DNA from: Sphingomonas faeni
GTDB taxonomy: Bacteria > Pseudomonadota > Alphaproteobacteria > Sphingomonadales > Sphingomonadaceae
Assembly (NCBI RefSeq): GCF_003053745.1
Contig: NZ_QAYE01000001.1
Coordinates: 806,001-870,000, forward strand
Direction of reading: 5' to 3'
Length of the DNA stretch: 64,000 nucleotides
Made by a program: the position numbers and the translations under genes. Below are positions 1 through 8,574 of this stretch, piece by piece (the stretch's first letter is position 1; the number at the start of each line of letters is the position of its first letter). The notes beneath the pieces were generated by a model, which was given only the letters and a program-made list of their open reading frames with translations, did not search any database and was not told the origin of the DNA.

Positions 1-3000
1 GACCAAGCGCCATCGGCACGAAGCCAAGCGACGCAACGAGAGCCGTCATCGCAACCGGCCGGAGCCGCGCCAGAGCGCCTTGATGCGCCGCTACCGCACG
101 ATCCATGCCTTGCCGCATCAGATCATGGATGGACGACACCATGACCAGCCCGTTGAGAACCGCGACACCTGATAACGCGATGAAGCCGACTGCCGCTGAA
201 ATGGAGAACGGCATGCCTCTTAGCACCAGCGCAAGGATGCCTCCGACCAACGCCAGCGGAACGCCGGTAAACACGATCAACGCATCCCTGACGGAGCCTA
301 GCGCGCCGTAGAGCAGGAACATGATGACCACGAAACAGATCGGCACCACAACGCTGAGCCGATCGCGGGCGGATGCCAGGTTCTCGAACTGACCGCCCCA
401 TTCGAGGTACGTGCCGGCCGGCAATTTCACCTGAGCGTCGATGGCTGACCGGGCATCAGCCACAACGCCGGCCACGTCTCGATCGCGCACGTTGGCCTGC
501 ACCACGACACGCCGCTTGCCGTTCTCGCGACTGATCTGGTTGGGACCATCGACCACGGCGATATCCGCCACAGTCGATAACGGTACGAAGCCGCCACTGC
601 CGGTCGGTACCGGGACCTGAGCAACCGCCGTCAGATCGGATCGTGAGCTTTCCGCCATCCGGATCACGACCGGGAAACGACGATCGCCTTCAAAGATCAC
701 GCCCGCCTGTCGGCCGCCAATGGCTGCGGCAACCGTGTCCTGCACGTCACCGGCCGTTACCCCGACGCGGGACATGGCAGTGCGGTTCGGTCGGATATCG
801 AGCATCGGCAAGCCTTCGGTTTGCTCAACCCGCACGTCCGCTGCACCCCGCGTCTTTCGCAGGATGCCGGCGATCCGATCTGCGGTCGCGTTCATCTCGC
901 CAAAATCGTCGCCGAATACCTTGATCGCGATATCGCCGCGTACGCCTGCAATCAGCTCGTTGAACCGCATCTGGATCGGCTGGGTGATCTCATAGGCGTT
1001 GCCCGGCAGGGTAGAGAGACGCTTTTCAAGCCGCTCCACCAGCTCTTCCTTGGACAGGCCGGGGTCGGGCCACTCCTTCTTCGGCTTCAGGATGACGAAG
1101 GTGTCGGTCGCGTTAGGCGGCATTGGGTCCGATGCAATTTCAGACGTGCCAGTGCGGGAGAAGGCAAACCGTACCTCCGGTGCCTTGGCGAGCGCCTTTT
1201 CCACCTGAAACTGCATCGCCTGGCTCTGATCGACCGACGTGCCGGGGATGCGGACTGCCTGCACGAGGATGTTGCCCTCATCGAGCTGCGGCAAGAACTC
1301 CTGCCCCAATGTCGTGAAAGCGGCACCGGCAAGCGCCAGCGCGCCGATCGCGACGCCGATGGTGAGGGTGGGCCGGCGCATTGCCGCATCGAGTCCCGGC
1401 TCGTAGCGCTGCCGGAGGAATGTGACGACGCGGCTTTCCTTCTCTTCGACCCGCTTGCTGAGCCAGATCGCAATCGCTGCCGGTATGAAGGTCAGTGACA
1501 GGATGAAGGCGAACACCAGCGCGATGATGACCGTCAGCGCCATCGGCTCGAACATCTTGCCTTCGACGCCCGTGAAGGTGAGCAACGGCGCATAGACAAG
1601 GATGATGATAGCCTGCCCGTACACCGATGGCCGGATCATCTCGCGCGCCGATGCCGCGACAATCCCGAGACGTTGCTCGATCGTCAGCACGTCACCCCGA
1701 CCATGCTGCGCCTCGCCCAAACGCCGTAATGCGTTCTCCACGATAATGACCGCGCCATCCACGATCAGACCAAAGTCGAGCGCGCCAAGGCTCATCAGAT
1801 TGGCCGAAACACCCGCCTTCAACATGCCGATGCTGGTCAACAGCATCGTGATCGGAATGACGCAGGCCGCGATCAGCGCCGCGCGGAAATTGCCAAGCAG
1901 CGCAAACAGAACGACGATCACTAGCACCGCACCCTCGGCAAGGTTGCGGGCAACCGTGGCGATCGTGGAGTTCACCAGCTCGGTCCGGTTCATAACCGGC
2001 TTCACGACAACATCGACCGGCAACGAGCGGCCGATCTGCGTCAGCCGTTCGGCAACGCCCGTCGACACCGTGCGGCTATTCTCCCCGATCCGCATGACCG
2101 CGGTGCCGACGACAACCTCATGTCCGTTTTCCGACGCCGATCCCATGCGTAGCGCCTGCCCGGTGCGAACGGTCGCGATCTGGTTGAGGAGAATCGGAAC
2201 GCTCTCGCGCGTGGCAACGACGGTACGGGCCAGCTCGTCGGCGTTGCGGACACGCCCATCTGATCGAACCGCTAACCCTTCGCCGTTGCGGTTGACCACG
2301 CCAGCGCCCGCGCTGGTATTGCTGCGCTGAAGGGCGGTGGTGAGATCCTGAAGCGTCAGCCGCATTGCCGCCATGCGCTGTATGTCCGGAATAACGAGAT
2401 ATTCTTTGGTGTAGCCACCAAGGGAGTCGACGCCAGCAAGCCCGGCCGTGCTTTTGAGCTGCGGCGTGACGATCCAATCCTGCACGGTGCGCAGGTAGGT
2501 CGCCTTGTCGGCGTCGCTGACAAGGTGATCCCCCTCGGGGGTGATATAGCTGGCATCGCGCTGCAAGCCGGGTTCGCCGTTGCGGTGGTGAACTTGGTCC
2601 AGCTCGCGATATTCGACCGTCCACATGAAGATATCGCCGAGGCCCGTGGCGATCGGCCCCATCTCGGGGTTCACACCTTCGGGAAGGTCCTCCTCAGCGG
2701 TTCGCAGACGTTCCGCGACCTGCGCTCGCGCAAAGTAGATATCGGTCTTTTCACCGAAAACCGCTGTGATCTGGGCAAAGCCATTGCGACTTAGCGAGCG
2801 GGTATATTCAAGGCCGGGAATGCCCGCGAGCGCGGTTTCGACCGTGAACGCAACCTGCTTCTCGATCTGATCGGGGGAGAGGGCAGGAGCAACGACGTTA
2901 ATCTGCACCTGGTTGTTGGTGATGTCGGGTACGGCGTCGATCGGAAGCTGACGCAGCGCGCCAATCCCGAGCAATGCAGCCGCGATGGTGAGAAGCAGGA

Positions 3001-3046
3001 CGAGCCAGCGCTTCTCGACGGAGAGGGTGACGATGCGACCGATCAT
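1..3046 (-). CDS. czcA: CzcA/CusA-type heavy-metal efflux RND pump (C-terminus off window)
   Basis: This is the inner-membrane proton-driven pump of a tripartite metal exporter. The translation starts MIGRIVTLSVEKRW, has a hydrophobic first helix, and then the RND porter signatures LPIDAVPDITNNQVQ and VRGDIAIKVFGDDFGEMN. Around residues 415-430 it carries GALDFGLIVDGAVIIVEN, the fourth-helix motif typical of the heavy-metal (HME) branch, with the acidic residues of the proton relay. About 1015 residues are visible; the family is usually 1040-1080, so only a short C-terminus is missing. It follows czcB by 3 nt, as the last visible gene of the czcCBA operon. The HME subfamily is clear; the exact metal (Co/Zn/Cd or other divalent) is inferred. 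Confidence 0.95.
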   Translation of the reverse strand, partial: MIGRIVTLSVEKRWLVLLLTIAAALLGIGALRQLPIDAVPDITNNQVQINVVAPALSPDQIEKQVAFTVETALAGIPGLEYTRSLSRNGFAQITAVFGEKTDIYFARAQVAERLRTAEEDLPEGVNPEMGPIATGLGDIFMWTVEYRELDQVHHRNGEPGLQRDASYITPEGDHLVSDADKATYLRTVQDWIVTPQLKSTAGLAGVDSLGGYTKEYLVIPDIQRMAAMRLTLQDLTTALQRSNTSAGAGVVNRNGEGLAVRSDGRVRNADELARTVVATRESVPILLNQIATVRTGQALRMGSASENGHEVVVGTAVMRIGENSRTVSTGVAERLTQIGRSLPVDVVVKPVMNRTELVNSTIATVARNLAEGAVLVIVVLFALLGNFRAALIAACVIPITMLLTSIGMLKAGVSANLMSLGALDFGLIVDGAVIIVENALRRLGEAQHGRGDVLTIEQRLGIVAASAREMIRPSVYGQAIIILVYAPLLTFTGVEGKMFEPMALTVIIALVFAFILSLTFIPAAIAIWLSKRVEEKESRVVTFLRQRYEPGLDAAMRRPTLTIGVAIGALALAGAAFTTLGQEFLPQLDEGNILVQAVRIPGTSVDQSQAMQFQVEKALAKAPEVRFAFSRTGTSEIASDPMPPNATDTFVILKPKKEWPDPGLSKEELVERLEKRLSTLPGNAYEITQPIQMRFNELIAGVRGDIAIKVFGDDFGEMNATADRIAGILRKTRGAADVRVEQTEGLPMLDIRPNRTAMSRVGVTAGDVQDTVAAAIGGRQAGVIFEGDRRFPVVIRMAESSRSDLTAVAQVPVPTGSGGFVPLSTVADIAVVDGPNQISRENGKRRVVVQANVRDRDVAGVVADARSAIDAQVKLPAGTYLEWGGQFENLASARDRLSVVVPICFVVIMFLLYGALGSVRDALIVFTGVPLALVGGILALVLRGMPFSISAAVGFIALSGVAVLNGLVMVSSIHDLMRQGMDRAVAAHQGALARLRPVAMTALVASLGFVPMALG

Positions 3047-3049
3047 GGC

Positions 3050-4219
3050 TCAGTCCTCATCCCCGCCCGCACCCTTGCCGAGTTCGGCTTTGAGCGTGAA
3101 GCTGTTGGTGGAAGCGATGCGCTCCGAGCCGGTAAGGCCTGCCGTTACGGTGACCTGCCCGCCATTGGTGCGGCCAAGCGTCACCGGAATTGCCCGGAAA
3201 CCTGTCGCGGTCCGGACGAACACGAACGACTTGTCCTCGATCATCTGCACTGCGGCCGATGGCACGGCGACGGTGCGGTCCCCGGTCGCAGGAACAAGGA
3301 TCGATACGTTGACCGTCTCACCAACACGCCATGTGCTGCCGGCGTTGTCGAGGGTAGCGATCACCGGCACCAATCGCGTCGTCTCGTCCAGAATGGGGGA
3401 CACGAACGTGACGCGCCCCTCCTGACGCCGCCCCGGTGCCGTCACTTCGACACGCACGCCAGGTTTTACCCGACCGGCATCGGTGGGGACGAGTGATGTG
3501 GTGACAGTCACCTTCGACAGGTTGGCGACACGGAACAGCTCTGCATCGGCCGCGACGGCCTGCCCGAGGGTCGCCGATCGCGCGATGACCTGGCCGGCGA
3601 TCGGCGAGCGGACCGCGATGCGGTTGAGCGCGCCGCCTCCGCTGCCCGTCGCTGACAACTGCTGCTGCGCCAGGCGAAGGGCAATACTGGCCTCCGTTGC
3701 GGCCGTTCGCGCTGCGACCAGATCCTGCTCTGGCGAAACCCGTTCAGCGAACAAACGCTGTTCGCGGCGAAGGTTCGATTGGGCGAGTGCGGAACGCGCG
3801 CGCGCGGCTTCTACCTCCGCTTTCAGTGATGCCGCTTCCCGGCTTTCGATGATAGCCAGCGGGTCCCCCCGGCTGACTGACTGCCCAAGATTGCGGGTGA
3901 GGGAAACGAGCCGACCGCCTACGGAGGTGGAGACAACCTGCACACCCTGAGGATCGCCCTCGATCGTTGCCGATAGCTCGATCGCTCCGGCCACGCCGCC
4001 TACTGTAGGTCGCGTAACCTCTATCCCGGCATCCGCGATCTGCTGCGCGGACAGGGTGACGATATCCTTTGGACCCTCCTTGGCTTCGCCGGCCTCGGCA
4101 CCTTCGGTCTTCTCGGCTCCGGCCTTCTCACCGGCCTCGCTGTTGCCACCCCCGCCGCACCCGGCAAGGAGGATAGCCAGGGTCACAGGCGCGAGCGCCC
4201 GTATGATAATCTTCGTCAT
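3050..4219 (-). CDS. czcB: Efflux RND periplasmic adaptor (membrane fusion) lipoprotein
   Basis: 389 residues. The N-terminus is a lipoprotein signal with lipobox LAGC, placing the lipidated Cys at residue 21, followed by a Gly/Glu/Ala-rich linker. The body has the HlyD/MFP layout: a barrel-sandwich segment, a helical hairpin rich in Ala/Arg/Gln (about 130-190), and a beta-barrel segment ending in TAGLTGSERI. It bridges the CzcA pump and the CzcC outer-membrane channel. It overlaps czcC by 4 nt (ATGA) and is 3 nt from czcA, so the three are co-translated. The long His-rich N-terminal extension seen in some CzcB proteins is absent. Confidence 0.93.
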   Translation of the reverse strand: MTKIIIRALAPVTLAILLAGCGGGGNSEAGEKAGAEKTEGAEAGEAKEGPKDIVTLSAQQIADAGIEVTRPTVGGVAGAIELSATIEGDPQGVQVVSTSVGGRLVSLTRNLGQSVSRGDPLAIIESREAASLKAEVEAARARSALAQSNLRREQRLFAERVSPEQDLVAARTAATEASIALRLAQQQLSATGSGGGALNRIAVRSPIAGQVIARSATLGQAVAADAELFRVANLSKVTVTTSLVPTDAGRVKPGVRVEVTAPGRRQEGRVTFVSPILDETTRLVPVIATLDNAGSTWRVGETVNVSILVPATGDRTVAVPSAAVQMIEDKSFVFVRTATGFRAIPVTLGRTNGGQVTVTAGLTGSERIASTNSFTLKAELGKGAGGDED

Positions 4220-5481
4220 TGATTGGTTTCCTCGAGCGAGGGCGCTGCGGCAACGAGCCGTTCGAGGCGTGCCTTGGCGTCGTGATAGGTGGCGAGCGCA
4301 TCGATCGCGGCGGTTCGTGTTTCGGACAGGGTACGTTCGGCATCGAGCAAATCGAGCTGCCCGAACTTGCCCTCCCGGTAGCCGATCCTGGCAATACGAG
4401 CGGCTTCGCTTGCCGATGCCAATGCCGGCCCGCTGGCGTTACGAGCGGTCGTCGCAGCATTCGCGACGTTCGCCTGTGCGCTTGCGATATCCTGCGCGGT
4501 ATCCAGCTCGGCGACGCGACGTAGCGCCTGCGCCTGATCGGTCTGCGCCCGCGCCTGCGCCACTGCCGCCTTACCGTTGTTGAACAGCGGAAACGGGATC
4601 GACAGCCCGAACACTGCTGCCACGTCGTTCGTAGCCTCAAGCCGGCGTGCGCTTGCGCTCAGTGTCACGTCGGGAATGCGCTGCGACCTGGCAAGCCGCA
4701 CCTGTGCCTCTGCCGTTGTCACGTCCGCGCGCGTCGCCGCCAATGCCAACGTCCCTGCGGTCTCGATCGGCCGCGCTGGACCAAAGCCCTCGACACGGCC
4801 GAACCACGCCAAATCCAAGGGTCCTGTGAGAGGTTGGCCGATCCGTCGAGCAAGATTGCTCCGCGCAACCTCGGCAAGCCGTTCTGAGCGCTCCACAGCT
4901 GTTTCGGCGTTGATCCGCAATACATCGGCGCGCTGCTGTTCGAGCGGCGATGCTCGCCCCGCCTGAACACGGACACCGGCTGCGCGCGATGCCTCACGGG
5001 CGATGCCGGCCTGCTCGCGCGCTGTCACAAGTCGGCGTTCCGCTGCTGTCGCTTCGATGTAGAGCTGAGTGACGGCAAGCCGTAAATCAGCCTCGGCCAA
5101 TGCCGTGCCTATCCGCGCTCGATTACCAATCGCATCGGCGACGGCGATCCGTGCCGATCGTTTGCCACCCAGCTCGATCGGTAGTGCCAGACCGGCCGTT
5201 GTCTCCGCGCTGCGAAGACCGCGATATTGACCGCTGCCGGCAATGTTCTCGGTCTCGGCGACGATCGACGGGTTCGGCCGATAGCCGGCAACCGTGCGGC
5301 CTGCTTCTGCTGCCCGGACGCCAGCCGTGGCGGCCTCAAGGCTGGGGGCGCTGGCTCCGGCAAGTGAAAGCGCCTGCTCAAGAGTGAGCGGGGGACTGGT
5401 CGATGTTGGATCGGCTGACTGCGCCTGTGCGATCGACGCGCACGACGCCACGGCCAATAAGGCCGCAATAAAACGGTGCAT
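4216..5481 (-). CDS. czcC: Outer-membrane efflux channel, CzcC/TolC family
   Basis: 421 residues with a Sec signal peptide (MHRFIAALLAVASCASIAQA). Two related halves follow, each with long Ala/Arg/Glu-rich coiled-coil helices and GYRPNPSI / SQRIPDVTLSAS-type beta segments, as in the OEP repeats of TolC-like proteins. It provides the outer-membrane exit duct for metal exported by CzcA/CzcB. It is the first of the three czcCBA genes, 65 nt downstream of the small His-rich gene. Length and domain order are normal for CzcC. Confidence 0.93.
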   Translation of the reverse strand: MHRFIAALLAVASCASIAQAQSADPTSTSPPLTLEQALSLAGASAPSLEAATAGVRAAEAGRTVAGYRPNPSIVAETENIAGSGQYRGLRSAETTAGLALPIELGGKRSARIAVADAIGNRARIGTALAEADLRLAVTQLYIEATAAERRLVTAREQAGIAREASRAAGVRVQAGRASPLEQQRADVLRINAETAVERSERLAEVARSNLARRIGQPLTGPLDLAWFGRVEGFGPARPIETAGTLALAATRADVTTAEAQVRLARSQRIPDVTLSASARRLEATNDVAAVFGLSIPFPLFNNGKAAVAQARAQTDQAQALRRVAELDTAQDIASAQANVANAATTARNASGPALASASEAARIARIGYREGKFGQLDLLDAERTLSETRTAAIDALATYHDAKARLERLVAAAPSLEETNQ

Positions 5482-5546
5482 GGGTAACGGACTCCTGACG
5501 AACCTTGGGCGTCCGCACGGGCTTTCCCGGCGGAATTAGGCGTTGG

Positions 5547-5882
5547 TCAGGCTTGGGGAGGACGTAGGGCTGGGTCCGACGCTACCGGGGCCTTGGGCGC
5601 ATTGCGCCACAGCGATGCAGTCATACGAACGCTGCTAGCTGGTCCGGTTGAATCGGACGCGATCGGCACGCCGACATGATGGCCGTGGCAACCGCCATGA
5701 TGGTGAGGATACGCCTTGTCGGCGTCTGCCGGCACTTGGTCGGCATCACCGTCGCAATGATCGAGGGAGCTGACCGCTGTGGTATCAACGCACATCACGC
5801 CTTCGGTCGCATGCGCAACTGATCCAAGCCCGAGCATAAGCACGAGCATGAAACTGAGGAACAGGGCGGAAAGGCGGTGCAT
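5547..5882 (-). CDS. Small secreted His-rich protein of the czc locus (CzcI-like by position)
   Basis: 111 residues from the start chosen here. The ATG at 5882 has an AAGG sequence nine bases upstream and begins directly with a signal peptide (MHRLSALFLSFMLVLMLGLG, cleavage near VAHA). A start at 5915 would add 11 residues and overlap the upstream gene. The mature part carries Cys, Asp and the cluster HHHGGCHGHH, a plausible metal-binding patch. It lies between the cation transporter and czcC. By position and composition it resembles the CzcI-type small periplasmic proteins of czc operons, but I see no diagnostic motif, so the family is an inference. Confidence 0.75.
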   Translation of the reverse strand: MHRLSALFLSFMLVLMLGLGSVAHATEGVMCVDTTAVSSLDHCDGDADQVPADADKAYPHHHGGCHGHHVGVPIASDSTGPASSVRMTASLWRNAPKAPVASDPALRPPQA

Positions 5883-5901
5883 CGGCCCGCGCCTTAGCAG
5901 C

Positions 5902-6564
5902 TTACCGACTGCCATGTAACGACTGCTGGTAAGTAGCGGGGGCGGGTGAGGGCTCGCTACGCATTTCGGCGCGCGCCTGCCGCATGATCTGAAAACCGCC
6001 CGATATTCCCAACACCGCCATCAAGGCGGCGACGGCAAGATCAGGCCACGCACTGTTGAGGCCGAACACGCCGCCTGCGGCCAGTACGACGGCGATGTTG
6101 CCGATCGCGTCATTGCGCGAGCAAATCCACACGGACCGCATGTTCGCGTCACCGCTTCGGAAGCGGTACAGCATGACCGCGACGACAAGGTTCGCGATCA
6201 GCGCCGCGATGCCGACCACGCCCATAATCTCGGCATGGGGCGTTGCGTCGTGGAGCGCTCCCCATCCCGCCGCGAACAGGACATAGACGCCTAGCAAAGC
6301 GAGCGTCGCCCCCTTCAACATGGCCGCGCGCGCGCGCCAGGCTATCGCCATCCCGGCAACGCCAAGGCTGATCGCGTAGTTCGCCGTATCCCCGAAAAAG
6401 TCGAGCGCGTCGGCTTGTAGCGCCTTTGATCCGCCCGTGATGCCGGCAACGATTTCGATAACAAACATGGTGGCATTGATGGCGAGCGCGATCCATAGCG
6501 CCCGCCGCCACTTGGGGTCGTTGAAAGTGCCCGCCTTGTCGGACGCGCAGCTTGTGCAGGCCAT
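5902..6564 (-). CDS. Cation diffusion facilitator-like transporter (short form)
   Basis: 220 residues from the ATG at 6564, which has GAGGTG six bases upstream. The longer reading from 6606 would run into the operator and is unlikely. The protein begins with a CxxC (CTSC), then has about six membrane helices. ADALDFFGD in helix 2 and RNDAIGN in helix 5 are the paired acidic metal-site motifs of CDF transporters. The usual C-terminal cytoplasmic domain is essentially missing, as in the short CDF members found with czc or cad systems. It is the first gene downstream of the MerR-type promoter and heads the efflux operon. Confidence 0.88.
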   Translation of the reverse strand: MACTSCASDKAGTFNDPKWRRALWIALAINATMFVIEIVAGITGGSKALQADALDFFGDTANYAISLGVAGMAIAWRARAAMLKGATLALLGVYVLFAAGWGALHDATPHAEIMGVVGIAALIANLVVAVMLYRFRSGDANMRSVWICSRNDAIGNIAVVLAAGGVFGLNSAWPDLAVAALMAVLGISGGFQIMRQARAEMRSEPSPAPATYQQSLHGSR

Positions 6565-6604
6565 GTTCGCCACCTCGATGGAATCGATCTGACAGCCTAT
6601 ATGC

Positions 6605-6625
6605 ACCCTCTAGTCGCTAGAGGGT
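6605..6625. promoter_or_regulatory. MerR-family operator (CadR/ZntR type) in divergent promoter
   Basis: A perfect inverted repeat, ACCCTCTAG-TCG-CTAGAGGGT. On the minus strand it lies between a -35 sequence TTGACC (6628-6623) and an A/T-rich -10 candidate around CATATAGG (about 6604-6596). The spacer is about 20 bp, the overlong spacing typical of MerR-activated promoters. The palindrome closely resembles known CadR and related metal-responsive operators. It overlaps the 5' side of the divergent regulator, implying autoregulation. Confidence 0.88.
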
Positions 6626-6633
6626 CAAGCGCT

Positions 6634-7038
6634 GTGTCTGAGAAACTGACGATCGGAAAACTGGCCGGTGCGACCGGTACGAAGGTCGAAACGATCCGCT
6701 ACTATGAGCAGATTGGCTTGCTGCCGGCACCTGCGCGATCGGCGAGTAACTATCGGACCTATGAGGGCACGCATCTGCGCCGCCTGTCCTTCATTCGGCG
6801 TGCGCGGGATCTTGGCTTTTCAATCGACCAGGTGCGCGAGTTGATGGGGCTTGCCGATCACCGCGATCAGTCGTGCATCGCTGTCGATGTCGTTGCCAAC
6901 CAACACCGCGACGCGATCAGGCGCAAAATCGCAGACCTCACCGCACTTGCTGGTGAACTCGACGCGCTGATAGATTCCTGTAGCCGCAACACCGTCGCCG
7001 ACTGCCGGATAATCGAAGCACTTGCCCCTTCCGCATAA
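6634..7038 (+). CDS. MerR-family metal-responsive transcriptional regulator
   Basis: 134 residues from a GTG at 6634, chosen because the upstream in-frame ATG at 6601 lies in the operator. The N-terminus has the MerR winged helix (LTIGKLAGATGTKVETIRYY, then EQIGLL and NYRTY), followed by a dimerisation helix. The C-terminal half has a Cys at QSC and a loop with Cys pairs in SCSRNTVADC, a metal-binding layout like CadR/PbrR/ZntR but without the double Cys of ZntR. Divergent from the efflux genes, it should activate them from the 6605-6625 operator on metal binding. The exact metal is not resolved. Confidence 0.9.
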   Translation: MSEKLTIGKLAGATGTKVETIRYYEQIGLLPAPARSASNYRTYEGTHLRRLSFIRRARDLGFSIDQVRELMGLADHRDQSCIAVDVVANQHRDAIRRKIADLTALAGELDALIDSCSRNTVADCRIIEALAPSA

Positions 7039-7692
7039 CGCCTTGCGACTGACCAACTCTCAAAAGGGAACGTCGACCGGGAAACCTGACCCGTCGATCC
7101 GACTGACAGCCGCAGACGGGTGCGCTTTCTCAAAATCTTTTCCCAATTTGAAATTCTCGAAATTGCGAATTTTCACGGCAAACTGGGAAAGCTGCCGATC
7201 GCTCTTGGGCGGATATGGGGTGACGTCTATACCCAAACCTGAAGCCCGGTGCTGATGTACACAACACCCTCAGCAGCATCGTCCGCGTATGTTCAACAAA
7301 CGGGTGGGCGCCTGTGAACAGTTCAACGAGAGTGGTTGCTAACGACGGGCAACGCGGAAAACCGGTCCGATCGCACCTACCCTAAAGGCGCTGCCGAGGC
7401 GGCCACATCCGAGCGTTTGCCGTCTGGAGACCCCCTGCTGCGAGCGTCTGCTTCTATCCGATCCCGCCGTTCGCGCCCGACGACTTCAAAGACCGCTTTG
7501 TCCCACTTCTCGCCGTTTCCAGCTTCGTCGGCTGTCCCTCCGACTTCTATGAACCGACGTGAACGAACGTCCGCGGTTGGGCAGCGGGGCGTGGGGGGGG
7601 CTGAATGGCGACTTATGGGTCTCGCCGGCCCCAACCGGCCGGGCCATCAAGGACCGATTGTCGACGTTCGCGGCTGGCTGATCCAGAGAAAA
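7039..7692. other. Non-coding stretch downstream of merR
   Basis: About 650 bases without a convincing gene. Open frames on both strands here have poor composition and no start signals. The one notable structure is the nested A/T-rich inverted repeat at 7139-7190, listed separately. The rest looks like decayed or intergenic sequence at the edge of the accessory island. Confidence 0.6.
7139..7190. repeat. Nested A/T-rich inverted repeat
   Basis: Outer arms TTTCCCAATTTG (7139-7150) and CAAACTGGGAAA (7179-7190) pair over 12 bp with one mismatch. Inside, AAATTC (7151-7156) pairs with GAATTT (7167-7172). The spacer is A/T rich in an otherwise GC-rich region. It could be an operator, an origin or transfer-origin-like structure, or a decayed mobile-element end; the sequence alone does not decide. 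Confidence 0.6.
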
Positions 7693-7821
7693 TTACGGTA
7701 GCAGGCAGGCGTAAGCTACGAAGAACGAGATCGTCATAGTGACAAGCACGATGCCTATCTCGAGCCAACCATTGAGAGGTGGCTTCTTCGAGGTGCTGGC
7801 TTCGCGAGATGCCTTTGTCAT
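7693..7821 (-). CDS. 42-residue single-helix membrane protein
   Basis: A short frame of 42 codons. The translation begins MTKASREASTSKKPPLNG, a basic soluble N-terminus, followed by one strong hydrophobic helix (about residues 20-40: LEIGIVLVTMTISFFVAYAC) and a short tail. The layout fits a small inner-membrane protein with N-in topology. I see no clear Shine-Dalgarno sequence. It points the same way as the ribbon-helix-helix gene 120 nt upstream. Function unknown; whether it belongs to the efflux locus or to the accessory island is open. Confidence 0.55.
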   Translation of the reverse strand: MTKASREASTSKKPPLNGWLEIGIVLVTMTISFFVAYACLLP

Positions 7822-7928
7822 GCGGCGGCTACAGGCTCGAGCGGCTTCCGACGAAACCTAAGCCGGGGTTAAGGGCTGTTCCATCCTGTGCGGATGATGC
7901 AAAATTCAAATCTGCGTCAGTCGGCTGT

Positions 7929-7974
7929 GGCGAGCTGTGCCATCATGAGTTGGCGAGCTGTGCCATCATGAGTT
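7929..7974. repeat. 23-bp perfect tandem duplication
   Basis: Two identical adjacent 23-bp units (7929-7951 and 7952-7974) at the 3' end of the ribbon-helix-helix gene. Because 23 is not a multiple of three, the second copy changes the reading frame at the C-terminus and supplies the present stop codon. Confidence 0.9.
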
Positions 7975-8128
7975 GGCGCACTGCCTCGGGACGAGAAAGT
8001 AGGCTCGGCTGGCGGTCGATCCATGCATCCAGCGCGGCGAGTTGATCAGGAGCCAAGCGCAAGTTGATGGGTGTCGAACCCACTTGCGGCCTTCCGCGAC
8101 CTCTTTTGTTGGTGCCAACAATTGACAT
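7943..8128 (-). CDS. Ribbon-helix-helix-like small DNA-binding protein
   Basis: 61 residues from the ATG at 8128. A basic N-terminus (KRGRGRPQ) precedes PINLRLAPDQLAALDAWIDR, a beta strand followed by the first helix of an RHH fold, and SRPEAVRQLM, the second helix. This is the layout of Arc/CopG-like regulators and antitoxins. A longer frame from 8263 exists, but its N-terminal part has no plausible composition. No toxin gene is visible next to it. The C-terminus is shaped by the 23-bp tandem duplication: with one unit removed the protein would end LATAD instead of LANS. Confidence 0.75.
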   Translation of the reverse strand: MSIVGTNKRGRGRPQVGSTPINLRLAPDQLAALDAWIDRQPSLLSRPEAVRQLMMAQLANS

Positions 8129-8220
8129 GGTTAATAGTTGATGCCAGATATGACGAGCTGACGCAAGGCTTAGGACCCTCGCGCCAGCTCTGACCACAAC
8201 CGATCGAGTGGAGATCGAAT

Positions 8221-8574
8221 ATGGCTGCTGAAGCCCCTTATAGGGGTGTGCGAACCCGTGCACCCGAAATTGATGTCGCCGACGTCCCTTTGATCGAAAT
8301 GGCCGACCGCGACATAGTCATGAGCGGTTCCAGCGACGTCCAAGAGGGCGGAGACTCGATCAACGCGCTGATACTTGGCGTCGAGGTTTTGATCGAGCGG
8401 CAGCGTGGAATTATGCGTCATCAGCACGCCGACGCCTTCCTGATCGATAACGAGCTTTGGGGTGCAATTGCGTCGTTGCTTACGATGGTCCGGACCAAGG
8501 CAACCGAGATCGTCGACGTCGGTGGGGAAATGGAGAAGGCCGGCCAGCGTTTGCCAAAGGGCATGGCAGCGTGA
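8221..8574 (+). CDS. Hypothetical protein, 117 residues
   Basis: The start is supported by GGAG seven bases before the ATG. The protein is acidic in its first half (PEIDVADVPLIEMADRDIVM), followed by helical segments with regularly placed Leu/Ile. Its stop overlaps the start of the next gene (GTGA), indicating translational coupling. No family recognised. It is the first of a rightward run of short genes (8221-10832) that looks like an accessory or mobile-element module. Confidence 0.65.
   Translation: MAAEAPYRGVRTRAPEIDVADVPLIEMADRDIVMSGSSDVQEGGDSINALILGVEVLIERQRGIMRHQHADAFLIDNELWGAIASLLTMVRTKATEIVDVGGEMEKAGQRLPKGMAA

Noticed and set aside
6601..6633. Extra N-terminus for the MerR regulator from the ATG at 6601
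   Set aside because: This segment is the operator palindrome itself; the MerR fold begins just after the GTG at 6634.
7336..7701. Open frames on both strands after merR
   Set aside because: Poor amino-acid composition, no ribosome-binding site and no motif; kept as non-coding.
8170..8427. Minus-strand frame of 85 codons opposite the 117-residue gene
   Set aside because: The plus-strand gene has the ribosome-binding site and a coupled neighbour; the minus frame is a shadow.
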